Shown in pieces: positions 20,864 to 32,557 of a DNA stretch of 64,000 nt. The DNA comes from Pyricularia pennisetigena (taxonomy: Eukaryota > Ascomycota > Sordariomycetes > Magnaporthales > Pyriculariaceae). Where the stretch lies: NCBI RefSeq assembly GCF_004337985.1, contig NC_043743.1, forward strand, positions 3,456,543 through 3,520,542. Direction: 5' to 3'. The position numbers and the translations under genes are program-made. A model generated the notes under the pieces. That model ran no database searches. It was not told the origin of the DNA and saw only the letters and a program-made list of their open reading frames with translations. The number at the start of each line of letters is the position of its first letter. Position 1 is the first letter of the stretch.

Positions 20864-22096
20864 ATGCCTTACCCGGAAAAGTTCACGGGTTTCCAGGTCA
20901 AGGGCCCAGACAGCTGGACCGAGTTCCACAAGAATGAGTTTGACCCTAAGCCTTTTGGTGACTACGATGTCGACATTCAAATCGAGTGCTGTGGTGTCTG
21001 CGGCAGTGATGTCCACACGGTCTCTGGTGGCTGGGGAGAGCAGAAGTTCCCTCTGGTGGTCGGACATGGTTAGTCCTGACCCCGCTGCCCATTATACGCC
21101 GTTACAGGCCATAATAACAAGACCCCTGCTGACCTCCTTTTGCAGAGATCGTTGGCAAGGCCATCAAGGTCGGCCCCAAAGTCACCCTGATCAAGGAGGG
21201 CCAACGCGTGGGTGTTGGTGCGCAGTCTTATGCCTGCCTCGACTGCAGGCAGTGCAAAAACGACAACGAGACATACTGCAAGAAGCAGCTTGACACATAC
21301 GGCTCCGTCTGGCCCGACTCCGGAGTGGTCTCGCAAGGCGGCTACTCGTCCCATGTTCGGACTCATGAGCACTGGTACGCGACTCGTTCCCACCATTCAA
21401 ATATGTCTCGCTTCTCTCGTCATCGCTGACAAACCGCAAAACCACAGGGTCTTCCCCATCCCCGATGCCCTCGCCAGTACCATCGCCGCCCCTATGCTGT
21501 GCGCCGGCCTGACGGCCTACAGCCCGCTCGTGCGCAACGGCGTCGGCCCCGGCAAGAAGGTCGGCATCCTCGGCATGGGAGGAATCGGACACTTTGGGCT
21601 GCTCTTCGCCAAAGCCCTGGGCGCCGAGGTTTGGGCCATCTCGCGCAGCCGCGCCAAGGAGGCCGACTGCAAGGCCATGGGCGCCGACGGCTTCCTGGCC
21701 ACGTCGGAGAAGGGTTGGAACGAGCCGCACGCCATGACCTTCGACGTCATCCTCAACACTGCCAGCAGCTTCGAGGGTTGGGACTTTGGCGCCTACCTGG
21801 GACTGCTGGACGTGCACGGCAAGTTTGTGGCCGTGGGTCTTCCTGAGGGCGAGGGCATGAAGATCCGCAACCAGGACCTGCTCAGCAACGGCGTCTTCAT
21901 CGGCGCATCGCATCTGGGCTCCAGGAGGGAGACCATCGAGATGCTGCAGCTCGCGGCGGACAAGGGCATCAAGTCATGGGTTGAGGAGATCCAGATCGGT
22001 GAGGATGGGCTCAAGGAGGCGCTGACGAGAGTCCACAAGACGGATGTGCGATACCGGTTCTGCATGACCGGATACGACAAGGTGTTCAGCGCTTAA
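20864..22096 (+). CDS. Zinc-dependent alcohol dehydrogenase, cinnamyl/ADH6 type, NADP-dependent (360 aa)
   Basis: Three exons (20864-21068, 21146-21374, 21448-22096) join in frame to 360 residues, the usual length for this MDR subfamily. Catalytic zinc ligands are Cys46 (CGVCGSD), His68-Glu69 (GHE, across intron 1) and Cys163. Structural zinc cysteines are 99, 102, 105 and 113 (CLDCRQCKNDNETYC). The Rossmann motif GMGGIGH lies at 187-193, and SRSRAKEAD downstream suits NADP rather than NAD. The family reduces aliphatic and aromatic aldehydes such as cinnamaldehydes to alcohols in the cytosol. Both introns are 73-77 nt with standard ends. It stands alone, with S7 downstream on the same strand about 700 bp away. 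The true substrate cannot be read from sequence. Confidence 0.93.
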
Positions 22097-22793
22097 GGTT
22101 CATGAGTGGTACTGTACATAGCAAATGATTCAAGCCTGCAATCATTAAGCTCTTGTGCATCTGCCTTGAAGTCGTGAGGTTTTGGGATGATGTACTCCTG
22201 AATACCGGAAATAATGGGAGGTGCTGCAAAGATAGCATCTGCTTATGCAATCCGGCAGTTGAAGACTGCTGTGCCTTGATACCTTGAGGTTCTCTTCCTT
22301 TGTGACATGTTAAGGGCGTCTATATATGTCACCTGGCAATCTTGTAGCAAAGCAAAGCTGTTTCTGAACTGCTCCTTAATGAATTGGATTAGTTCGCGGC
22401 TATTGCGATAGGGGACAATACCAACAAAGTTTGATGGGGTGTCACAAGTTCGAGGCCATGGGGGGGATGTTGATTCAGGGTAGGAAACAATTGCACAATT
22501 GAAGAATAAATGTGCCATCTCCCGTTCGGGTTAGGATCACTTCACAGCAAACAAGAGAGTGGAGCAAGGGAAATCACGCTTTCCTTGTTCGAAATCAGGT
22601 CCCACCTAAGAAAAACTGTGCAAGGCCCGTGCATGAGGGCTCACAAACCCCAATCAGCAATCAGCCCCATCAATCACTCAGCGAGGTTTTACCCATCAAA
22701 CTCCCCTTTCGACTTACGCCAGACGCAGAAATCCGCTTTCTCCTCGTCAACTAACCATCCCATCACCCAGCGGAACACCTCACAGCCGTCAAG
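22097..22793. other. Intergenic between the dehydrogenase and ribosomal protein S7
   Basis: No gene is supported. The last ~150 bp upstream of S7 is C/A-rich leader-like sequence. Confidence 0.4.
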
Positions 22794-23885
22794 ATGAGCA
22801 GCCCAGCCCTCAACAAGATCGCGGCCAACAGCCCGTCGCGCCAGAACCCCTCTGAGCTCGAGACCAGCATTGCTCAGGCTCTGTACGACCTCGAGACGAA
22901 CACTGCCGACCTGAAGGCTGCCCTTCGCCCTCTGCAGTTTGTCTCTGCCCGTGAGGTGAGAATTTTGCCGATGATTTTTGCTCCCAAGTGATTATTTAGT
23001 GTGCCATGACCGCGAAGATGGGGAATTCAAAGAGTCGTGCCGCACGATGAATCCCACTCCGTCCGCGGATCCGAAATCTTCCACAAAGAACCCGACGACC
23101 TCGATGCATATCGAAATCCAATGATCGCGACTCGAGAACGGGAACGCCTATGCGAATGATTAGCGGAGCTTCCAAGGCTGTCTCTTGGAGATACTTACCT
23201 CGGTCGCACCGCTTGACGCACATGATTCCCGTTCAAAGGGTCGAGACTCAGAAAGATGTCACATACACACAAGGCGTCGCGGAATCGGACGGGAAGCGGT
23301 CCATGGATTGGCATTTTCTCAGAAATACCATCCAGGAGCTCGCATGCTGACTTTTGATCTCGCATCAGATCGAAGTTGGCCACGGCAAGAAGGCGATTGT
23401 CATCTTTGTCCCCGTCCCTTCCCTGCAGGGCTTCCACCGTGTCCAGCAGCGGTAAGTTTTTGCTCCTCGATTAGCTGCACTCGCTCTTGATCCCATTCTC
23501 TGACATGATTCCCCGCAGCCTCACCCGTGAGCTCGAGAAGAAGTTCTCTGACCGCCACGTTCTCATCCTGGCCTCGCGCCGCATCCTTCCCCGCCCCAAG
23601 CGCTCCAACCGCTCGCGCAACACCCAGAAGCAGAAGCGCCCCCGTTCGCGCACTCTGACTGCTGTCCACGACGCCATCCTCACCGACCTCGTCTACCCCG
23701 TCGAGATCGTCGGCAAGCGCCTCCGCACCAAGGAGGACAACTCCAAGACCCTCAAGGTCATCCTCGACGAGAAGGAGCGTGGTGGAGTTGACTACCGCCT
23801 CGACACCTACTCCGAGGTCTACCGCCGCCTCACTGGCCGTAGCGTCGTTTTCGAGTTCCCCCAGACCGGTGCCTCTGATTACTAG
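22794..23885 (+). CDS. rps7: 40S ribosomal protein S7 (eS7, 203 aa)
   Basis: Exons 22794-22955, 23369-23451 and 23519-23885 join to 203 residues, normal for eukaryotic S7. The protein begins [16 protein letters not shown], continues [21 protein letters not shown] and [20 protein letters not shown], and ends with the conserved C-terminal part ([20 protein letters not shown], then [16 protein letters not shown]). eS7 is a structural component of the small subunit and is needed for pre-18S rRNA processing. Intron 1 is 413 nt, long for this gene-dense region and typical of fungal ribosomal protein genes; it has a CTGAC branch site close to its end. Codon use is strongly C-ending, as expected for a highly expressed gene. 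Confidence 0.96.
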
Positions 23886-24258
23886 ATGCCTGGCGTTCGT
23901 TTGGCTGAATTTGGTGGGGCTACGACAAAATTTTCTTTTTCCATGACGGGTGGGTTTTCACGGCGTGTGGGATGGGAATGATCTTGGTTTTTTCCGTCAT
24001 GAACTGCATTGAATCTTGGCCTGCCACGATCGAATCAAAAGAACAGGGAAAACGGCGTTGTCTAGTTTGTAGCTTGTGAGACAATACAGGCTTGGTCATT
24101 TCATGATACCTTTTTTTTTTTTTTTGTCTTGGAGTCTTGGGGTTGGGAAAGAATTGAATTCTTGTTACTGGTCCAAAGACAAGTTGCTCATCAGATGAAT
24201 GCTATGCACAACAGGGGTATCTACTGTATTCTACTCTGCCATCAAGCGACGGCGACTT

Positions 24259-26293
24259 CTAGTCCCGACTTATCCGGCCAATGCCAACAACGCACCAATA
24301 TGCCAGCTCCCTCTTTTCTCTAGTATCCTTGTCCTTGCCGATGGCTTGGCCAACATCGTCGTTGGCCGCGTCAGCCTCCCACTCGACTCGGACAAACATT
24401 GGTATCTCGAGGAGATCCTCGTCTTCCTTTAGCGGGCTCCGATCCACTTCGTCGGCTGGCTTTCCGAGTCCCAGCATGTCTACTCGGAGCGAGGCCGGCA
24501 CGATCTCAACCACGACGCTGACCCAGTTGCGGCCCTTCTCCCAGATCTTGCCCGCCTCCGCCTGCCCACCCTCGCCGTCCGGCTTTCGAACCATCGTCCG
24601 CCTCCTGGCCGAGGTGTCGGCGCCTGGAGCGCCGTCCTTGAGGACCTCGTCCCAGACGTCCGTGTTGGCCCCAATCTCGAATTGTGGACACAGCAAAGTC
24701 ACTTTGCTGCCGAAGCGGCCTGGTGTGACGGCTGGCGTGGCAAGGGACACGCGAACGGATTCGAAGATGGGGTTCTTGAATGTCAGGAGGTATTGAACCG
24801 GCTCGAGGGGCTTGAGGAGATGGTGTGCCGCGACGGTTCCGGGCGGCTCCGCAGGCGGGGGGTTGCCGCCAGACAGATAGCGCGCCGATATGCTGGGGAT
24901 GTAGTTGCCCGCGACCAAGCGGATGCGGAACCTGTTGGATGCCACCTTGGCCTCGGGCTTGGTCATGATGTGCCTGCACATCGGGCAACGCTTTGACCGT
25001 TTTGTCCGCAGCAGGACGGGGATGGGCCGCAGGTCGTCCTGGAAGCGAATGTGCTGCGCGCTAACAGGAGCGGCGGCATTTGGAGCCTGGGCAGCCCGTT
25101 GCTCTGTCGTGGTGGTTGCATCCCAGCCTACCTCGCGTAATCTTACAATGGATGCATGTTCATCCAGTCCGTTCTTTGGTTTTGGTTTATTTTGCGATGT
25201 TTCTTCAGTCCCTCCTTCAACAGTCTTCTCTTGAATCTTTGCATTGGGTTCGTACAAAACCTTTAGACCCTCCTGGGGGCCGATAGCCTCGCGCATTGGG
25301 TGCATGCGGGTCTTGCGCCGAGTGTCGGCCGGGTTAGCGCCCGTGTACATGAACATGAGCCGCGACATTGAGGGTGACCCTGGAGAACCAAGGCCAAAGT
25401 TGGCCAGGTTTCCCAAGGACGACAAAGCCCCAGTACCGCTGCTGGTCGACGTATCCGCTAGTTGTGACTTGTAAAAAGACTTGAGCTTGGCAAACTGCGT
25501 CTCGACATCAAGCTCGTCGTCTTCTGCGTCCCCGCGGTCCCGGGTCCCCTTTTGCTCCTCCTCTCCCTCGATCGAAGACGGCGCAGCGCCGGTTCCAGAA
25601 TCAGGAATTGCCGATGACTCGTCTCGACGTTCCTTTTGCTCCTTCCGCGAAAGCCGCGGTCGGCCGCCGTTGCGGAGCTTGGCGAGCTGTCCATATATAG
25701 CGTTTGATCTGTCAAACTTGATACCCACCTCCAGGGAGCTCCATTGACAGTAGGAGCAGTTTAAAGCAAAGGGACCTCCCGGGAGCGCAGCGGTGTTATC
25801 GGCTGCGAGGTGACGACTGGACGATGACGGTTCAAGGCTTGTGACAGACAAGATTCCGACGCAGATTGGACACTGAAAGCAACTACGGGTACATCTGTAT
25901 GTCATACAGGTCTCGCATTAGCAATAAGCAACCCCAGATGAGGTTTTGCACGGATATCTCTGCCTACCTATTACCCTCGCTTTTTATGTTGCTGCTCGGC
26001 ACCTCAAAGAGGCAGCTTGGGCAGAAGTACGTGACGATCTCTTCGGCGACGCAGCGCGGGCAACGGATCTGATGGCAATCTTCGCAGTAGAGCAGGTATT
26101 CAATCGGGTAAAGGCTGTAATTGGAGCGCGGAGAGCGGGGGTCAAATGTCCTCCCATCCTCGTCCTCTTCCTCAACCAGGTTGCCATTGCTATCCTTCGT
26201 AGATGTGCTCTGGGTTGGAGACGAGTTGCCTTGCGGTCGGCCAAGGTCCGAGGGGTCAGAGCATGGGCACTGTATGTATGTATATGGCGCCAT
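24259..26293 (-). CDS. DCTN4: Dynactin subunit 4 / p62 (653 aa)
   Basis: Two exons (26293-25968 and 25894-24259) give 653 residues. The spliced junction reads EVPSSNIKSEGNR|CTRSCFQCP, the hallmark of the dynactin p62 family. Zinc-binding cysteine pairs lie at the N-terminus (LLYCEDCHQIRCPRCVAEE, YFCPSCLFEVP) and continue across the junction (CFQCPICVGIL, LNCSYCQWSSLEVG). A further CxxC pair (CPMCRHIMTKPEAKV) precedes the C-terminal beta-rich half. The protein caps the pointed end of the dynactin Arp1 filament and helps dynein cargo transport and nuclear positioning in hyphae. The 73 nt intron has donor GTAGGC and branch GCTAAT. It is convergent with S7, with under 400 bp between coding ends. 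Confidence 0.93.
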
Positions 26294-27670
26294 TGCGGCA
26301 ATCTTGGACGATCAGGGTGCGCCTGGCACGGAAGGGTTCATGGAAGCTCTGATGCTGGACGTCGCGCAGTTTCTCTAGCTGGCTAGTGCGTCACGTTCGC
26401 CAATAGACAATCACAAGCTTATGCGTCAGCTTTCCACAAGCATTCAAGGCTGTACGGCGCAAACAAGGGACTTTGCAAGAGCTGTGGTTGACCGCCCTTG
26501 CTGGCAGAATCGGAGTCGATCTGGGCAACGCGACCCTGACCGCGTCGACATTACCAGCGGGGTGATTTTACCCAACCCTTGAGATTTTTTTTTTTTTTTC
26601 CCATGTGCCCCGCCATCTGGCTGACTGGCTCAACACACGCACAGCTGGGCGTCAACAAAACGCCAATGTCGCTCAATTTCAAGCCACAACTGTCGCTAAC
26701 ACGTGTGCACGTGGGTTAGATTGCGGCATTTGTTCAGCTCGCCTCGTCTACTAGGCATATTTGAGTCATTCTCAGTGTGTGCGAAGCACATCTCTTCGCG
26801 GGCAGTGTGCCCCTTTCCTTGTCCAGCATCAACCGGGTTCCCGGACCAAAGTGGGTCCAATATTTGGAGTTTTGAGTTCGGCTTCGGAGCCGGCGCCGGT
26901 ATTGTCGAATATAATCCGAGAACGCTCAATGGTCACGAGAGATGCAATTCATAACGTAAGGTCATGATATAACCGAGGCTGTGATGCTTTGGACACCTGA
27001 GAATGAGCACACCGAGCCCGTCTGGACCTTCTTGCCATGTTTCCAACGCAGGGTTGTGTCCGCGAAATCCCGACTCGACAAGTGATGCCTCCCCACCAAA
27101 AACGGTCCACCAACCGTACAGCAGACATAACATCATTGAGCCATGTGGGGCATTGTTACGGGCCTCTTACATCATTGTTGAGATGCAAAGTACTGAAGCT
27201 GTCATGCTAGCAGTTCATCATGATGCTGCCGGCAGCAGGTCAATTGAAGTGGAATCGGAGTGCTAGAGTGCGTAGGTAATGAAGTCAACAATTGCAAACT
27301 GCCATTCAGCATCGTGGGCCTAGTGGAATGGGTTTGACGGACAATTGACGTTGGTTGGGCCCCTGGCAACATGGAGCATCTACGTAACGCCTATCTCAGC
27401 TACTCCTGCCACTGCCACCGGCAGACCCCGCAATTCGAAGCAAGCTTCAGCAGAAAATTGACCCCTCCATGCCTGCTTCTTCCGGACGGGTCTCCATCAC
27501 GTTCCTATTTGTTCTGTCATAATCCGGCCTGAAAAAGTACTTCACCTTCTTCACCATTCATTCAAACATTGAAAGCAAATCCTTTGATTTTATCGTGATA
27601 CCCTCAGAAGCTCTCGCATATCCTCCTTAACTCCAACTCAACGCATACCACCTCCTTCAGAACGACCAAG
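26294..27670. promoter_or_regulatory. Divergent intergenic region between dynactin p62 and aldolase
   Basis: About 1.4 kb separates the two start codons. No gene is supported. A poly-T run lies at 26585-26600 and CT-rich, TATA-poor sequence precedes the aldolase start. It should hold both promoters. Confidence 0.5.
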
Positions 27671-28447
27671 ATGGGTATCTTCAGCGACCTCGGTCTCAAG
27701 CCTGGCGTCCTCTACGGCGAGGACGTCTACAAGCTGTTTGAGCACGCCAAGAAGAACGTCTACGCCATTCCCGCCATCAACGTGACCTCGTCGTCCACCA
27801 TGTGAGTTCCTCCCTCGCCTCTCGTCGCTACCGAAGGCCTCAATCGCGATCGTGGGAGCAGGTTGTTGATGTTTTTTGTGTCCTGTATTCAGTGTCGCCT
27901 CCCTCGAGGCCGCCCGCGACTCCAAGTCTCCCATCATCCTGCAAATGTCACAAGGTGGTGCCGCCTACTTCGCCGGCAAGGGTGTTTCCAACACCAACCA
28001 GGAGGCCTCGATCGCTGGTGCAGTTGCCGCCGCCCACTTCATCCGCTCGATTGCTCCCATCTACGGCGTCCCGGTCGTCCTGCACACCGACCACTGCGCC
28101 AAGAAACTCCTCCCGTGGCTCGACGGCATGCTCGATGCCGACGAGGCTTTCTTCAAGGAGAACGGTATCCCTCTGTTCAGCTCGCACATGATCGACCTGT
28201 CGGAGGAGCCCCGTGACTGGAACATCGAGACAACTGCCAAGTACCTCAAGCGTGCTGCCCCCATGAAGCAGTGGCTCGAGATGGAGATCGGCCTGACCGG
28301 TGGTGAGGAGGATGTAAGTGTATATCTGGCCAGCTTTGCTGGTCACTCGTCTCTAGCGAACTGGCGGTAAAGTATGTGTAGTTGTCTGGTAAAGCACCGC
28401 GAAGCTAACTCAACTTGTCGCCGCCAATAGGGTGTCAACAACGAGGA

Positions 28448-28487
<40 letters not shown>

Positions 28488-29024
28488 CTTGCTATCCACC
28501 AGGCTCTGAGCCCCATCTCCAAGTACTTCTCCATCGCCGCAGGCTTCGGCAACGTCCACGGAGTGTACAAGCCCGGCAACGTGCGTCTTCACCCTGAGCT
28601 GCTTGACAAGCACCAGAAGTACGTCATTGAGAAGCTCGGCTGCAAGGAGGAGAAGCCTAGTAAGTTCCATTCAGCCCAATCCTCCATGAACATTTTGATC
28701 AAAAAGCTTACCAGACTTCCAGTCTTCTTTGTCTTCCACGGTGGCTCCGGCTCCGGAGACGCCGAGTTCCAGGAGGCCATCAGCTACGGTGTCGTCAAGG
28801 TCAACCTCGACACTGACCTTCAGTGGGCCTACCTGTGCGGTATCCGTGACTATGTCACCAGCAAGATCGAGTACCTTAACTCCCAGGTCGGCAACCCTGA
28901 TGGTGAAGATAAGCCCAACAAGAAGTACTACGACCCCCGCGTCTGGGTTCGTGAGGGTGAGAAGACCATGAAGGCCCGCGTCCAGCAGGCTCTGAAGGTC
29001 TTCAACACCGAGAACACCATCTAA
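27671..29024 (+). CDS. FBA1: Fructose-bisphosphate aldolase, class II (360 aa)
   Basis: Exons 27671-27801, 27893-28313, 28431-28659 and 28723-29024 join without frame loss to 360 residues, the normal size. The sequence starts MGIFSDLGLKPGVLYGEDVY. It contains the zinc-site region VVLHTDHCAKKLLPW, the GGEEDGVNNEDVDN loop, the His-containing FGNVHGVYKPGNVRL, the phosphate-binding FFVFHGGSGSGD, and YGVVKVNLDTDLQWAY. The enzyme splits fructose-1,6-bisphosphate into DHAP and glyceraldehyde-3-phosphate in glycolysis and gluconeogenesis, in the cytosol, using zinc. Introns are 63-117 nt with standard ends. Codon bias is strong, as expected for a highly expressed gene. Confidence 0.96.
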
Positions 29025-31913
29025 GTTCCCAAGAAACCTATGAATTGATGCTCGTAATGATGGATTTGTCTCGCGACACAGGCTTGTTTCTTTGGAATGT
29101 TGCCAGTTTCGCATGTATTTTCAAGGGATCTCTGGATTGACTAGGAATGGTTCGGTGTGTGGCGCAAAAGAGAAAGTGGGTCTTGCGGCGGGTGTCGCTG
29201 GTTAAACAGCCTTAAATAGGTCGTAAATTTAGACCTCTGATGAAAGATCAATCAATAAAAATAAAAAAAATTATAATCGATTGTTTTGTTGAATCACTTG
29301 AGTTCTGATTCGTTGTTGATCATTTCAGTCCTCAGATGTCCAGAAATTGACAGTCTATATTAATGTATCGGGACTGGCGACAGCACCATGAAGTAGAAAG
29401 CAACCTACAGCAGGCGGCGTTAAAAGAACCACTGCTCATATATCCTGGGACGACCGTCTTCTAACACAGCCTCGGCATCTTGTCGGTCGATGGAATCCAT
29501 CGGAACACTCCTTTGATGTTGGGCCAGAGGATGTTCGTTGCATTGTTGTGTCTGCCCGAGCATCTCGACATATTCGCATCATGTGATTGCCTGGCGGCAG
29601 GAGGAGTCCACTGGAAAACTGAACCCCTACAGTAGAACACCCATCCTCAGAAAGCTGAAGTGTTCTTGTTGCCTGGAGGGACCAGCGTAAAATCAAGGTA
29701 TCACCATGGGTACCTGACAGTGTCAAGGGTAGCAGAGAACTTTGTTTTGCAGATTCATGGGGAAAAGTGAGAGGTTCTGATTCAGTTCCTTGCATTAGTC
29801 TCAACAAGCCACTAACGGCTGCACCCTGTTGAGTTAATGTTTTCGACTTAGTGTTCCCGGGCTTGAGGCGTTTGTCCGGAATAGAGATCTGCTAAATCGG
29901 AGCTTATTCTGGGGCAGGGGCCGGGCCCCTTGTGGTAGGTGGCCTACCTCCAGGAAAGTCATCTCAAGCGAGTTCACCCTCACGGCTTGTGTGAGACTGT
30001 GAGTTATGAGCGAGGCTGGCTTCAGATGGCTCTGCAGTTATCCGAATGTTAGCATGTTCAAAGCCTGCGCTGGCGAAATGGAACGGGGTCGAGGGATGCG
30101 AAATCAATTGAATGCACAGCTCGATAAAAGGGCTAACAGGGAAGGTTTCATGTGATGAGAGCAATCCGAGAAGGGGGCGCATGGGTTAGACCATATGGAC
30201 AATGATAGATGTCAAGAGGTACCTTACGGAGAAGAAGAACCAGAGCAAGGTAAAACGAGAAGAAGAATCGAATGGTAAAGTTGACAATGGAGAAATTTCA
30301 ACTAACAGAATTGCTGGCGCGCTCGAGCAAGTCCAAGGCCGACGCAAGACGTGAAATATCTCGAGGAGATTGTTTTAATCAATTGAGATCGAGGGCCTCG
30401 AACACCATTGAGCTGGTCACTGCGGCGTCGCGGCGAATAGGCTTTTGGGGCATAAAATCAGCCTTTTTCTCGATTCTGAGGTGCCTCGAGCGCTAAAAGG
30501 CAGATTTACAACTTATAATAGCAGTGACTGAAAGTGATTTTGGCCGAGGTATCTGGTGACAAGATCTTGATGGGCTATCAGCAGTCCATGCCTAAGATTG
30601 GGAATCCAACCTCGAAGCCGTCGTCGTCTGGATCTCGACAGGGTTTGAATTTCGTGGGCTTCAAGAAAGAATCAAAATATCGTCTATATATGAAACAAGA
30701 AGGTAAAGCCCGCTTGGTCGAGGAAGACGGTGAAAGCTTGTCGTTGACGTGGTGAAGCTTCAAGTTCCGACAAGCCAGTGTGGCGTTTGTTTGGTCAGAG
30801 ACTCAGAGTCCCCCCGTCACCAACAATAACGATGCAATCGGGAAAAAAATAACGCGTTTTTGTGGCCCACAAACCCTCGTCACAGGATAAATGTTTGCTG
30901 ACGTGTAGGGTGTATGTAGCAGACGGCCTGGCTTGGTTTACAGGAGGGGCAAGAAGGAGGATTGGTGGCACGAATCCAGGCGAGTGGGCCTTTTTCAGTC
31001 CATCGAACAACCGGACTGGATTTCCATCAAGTCCTGCCTTCCAAAAACATCCAAGCTCAGAGTCCGTCATGACTGTGCCCGGCTGGTGCGCCTCTGTGGC
31101 TGGAGGGACTGGAGTTCCTCGTTATCCTCGGCACCAGGCCCTTTCGGCATTGGATGCCTTCTGTGCTCTGCTCAAAAGTTGTTCACATTGTCTTTTTGAA
31201 TTTCTTCCTTTTTTTTTCTGTAGCTTATATCAAGGCAGTCGCAATATTCACAGTTTGATAACACAAGTGTATTGTTGCCAGTTCGTGTTTTCAAACATGA
31301 TCTAGTAGGACCTACCTCCCCTTGCTTCTCAAGAGGTAATTAATATTTAAAAAGGGTCCCCCTAGACATTGCCCGTTTGAAGACCCAGTGTTTCCGTGGA
31401 GAAGCCAGAGATGCTTCTGGAGGTACAACTAATACTCCTCTATAATGTCCTTCCGGCTGCAAAACTCTGTTTCAACTTGATAACTCATCAACAGAGCGAT
31501 ATATGCTTTGCTTCCAGTTTTCTTGAAAGTGCCAATTTGTTTTTATTTTTGAGCTAGAAATGCTTGTGTTTTCTAGAGCTAGTGTCAAGTGAGCCTGGCG
31601 TAATCCAGTTCTGCAAGCCAAAAATATAGCCTTCTCATGCCAATCCAGAGTCCCGTATGGGTGCTGCACCTCCAAATTCCATCGTAATCAAGGGAATGTC
31701 GTGGCCCAAGTAGCGCTTTTTTTTCCAAATTCAAACATTGCTTTTCCATTCATCGGACGAAACATAAAAGGATTGTAATTGCTTTTTGTTTTGTTCTTTT
31801 TTCTAGCCGCGCCCTGAACAGGCCTCAAGCCAACTCGAGCGGGACTCGCTCAACATCTTGAGACATTTCAAGGCATGGGACTTCCTGAGAGGATCAGGAG
31901 CCTTGCCCACACC
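29025..31913. other. Long intergenic region, no supported gene
   Basis: Several frames of 70-150 codons exist on both strands (for example 29436-29807 minus, 30862-31305 plus). They lack family motifs, signal peptides, conserved composition or splice continuations. I see no repeat or RNA signal. Confidence 0.4.
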
Positions 31914-32557
31914 TCAAATACGGGTCACAGTCAAAGTAGCTGTTTCTACACTTGTCGAGACCACGGTGGTGATCGTCGGCGACGACGTGATAGTGCCTGT
32001 CGAGACTGTCAAGGTGGTGGTGGTGGTGGGATCCAGGGTGGTCGTGCTCCCAGTGACGCCCATGCACGCGCAAGCAGAAATGTAAGCCGAAGGGTTACAG
32101 ATGATCGCGTAGGCCGGAAGAACACTCGGGGTTACGGTGGCGCGGCGGACCAGACGTCCCGGCTGTCCAAGGGTGGTTATGGCCGTGGCCGTGGTCAATG
32201 TCGTAGTCGAAAAGGTCGTAGGAATGGTGGTGGTGACGGAAGTGGAGGTTGACGAAATTTCAGTTCTATGTTTTGATTTTTCATGTTAGTTCACCGCTCG
32301 AATAGGCCACCGACAACCCATTCGGCAGGTTGGTAGGTGGTAAATCTTGTAGGAACCTACACTGTCGACTGGACGGTGGTCAGCAAGAAGCTGGAGCAGT
32401 CGGCGCTTCTCTCGGCCATGGGCGGGGTGTTGCCGGGACCCGCGACCACGATGCCACAAACGGAGAATCCGCAAGGGAACAGCCCAGGAAGAAACTGAGC
32501 GCTGGCGGCGTGCGACGACGACAGCGCAAAGAGAGAGGCGAGAATGGCGAACTGCAT
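31914..32557 (-). CDS. Small secreted Ser/Thr-rich protein (182 aa)
   Basis: Exons 32557-32361 and 32265-31914 join in frame to 182 residues; the intron has a GAACTAAC branch and ends ACATAG. The protein begins with a signal peptide (MQFAILASLFALSSSHAASA). A short cysteine region ends in ADCSSFLLTTVQSTV, followed by a Thr-rich linker, then a second cysteine segment (AIICNPSAYISACACMGV) and a Thr-rich tail. The DCSSFL...TTV and SAC(S/A)C.GV patterns recur in many fungal secreted wall proteins of unknown function. It is probably O-glycosylated and extracellular. There is no GPI signal or membrane segment. Its neighbour at 34814 is a larger protein of the same general style, which may reflect shared origin or function. 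Confidence 0.75.

Noticed and set aside
29436..29807. 123-codon minus-strand open frame in the intergenic region after aldolase
   Set aside because: No motif, no signal peptide, no splice partners, and composition like surrounding non-coding DNA.
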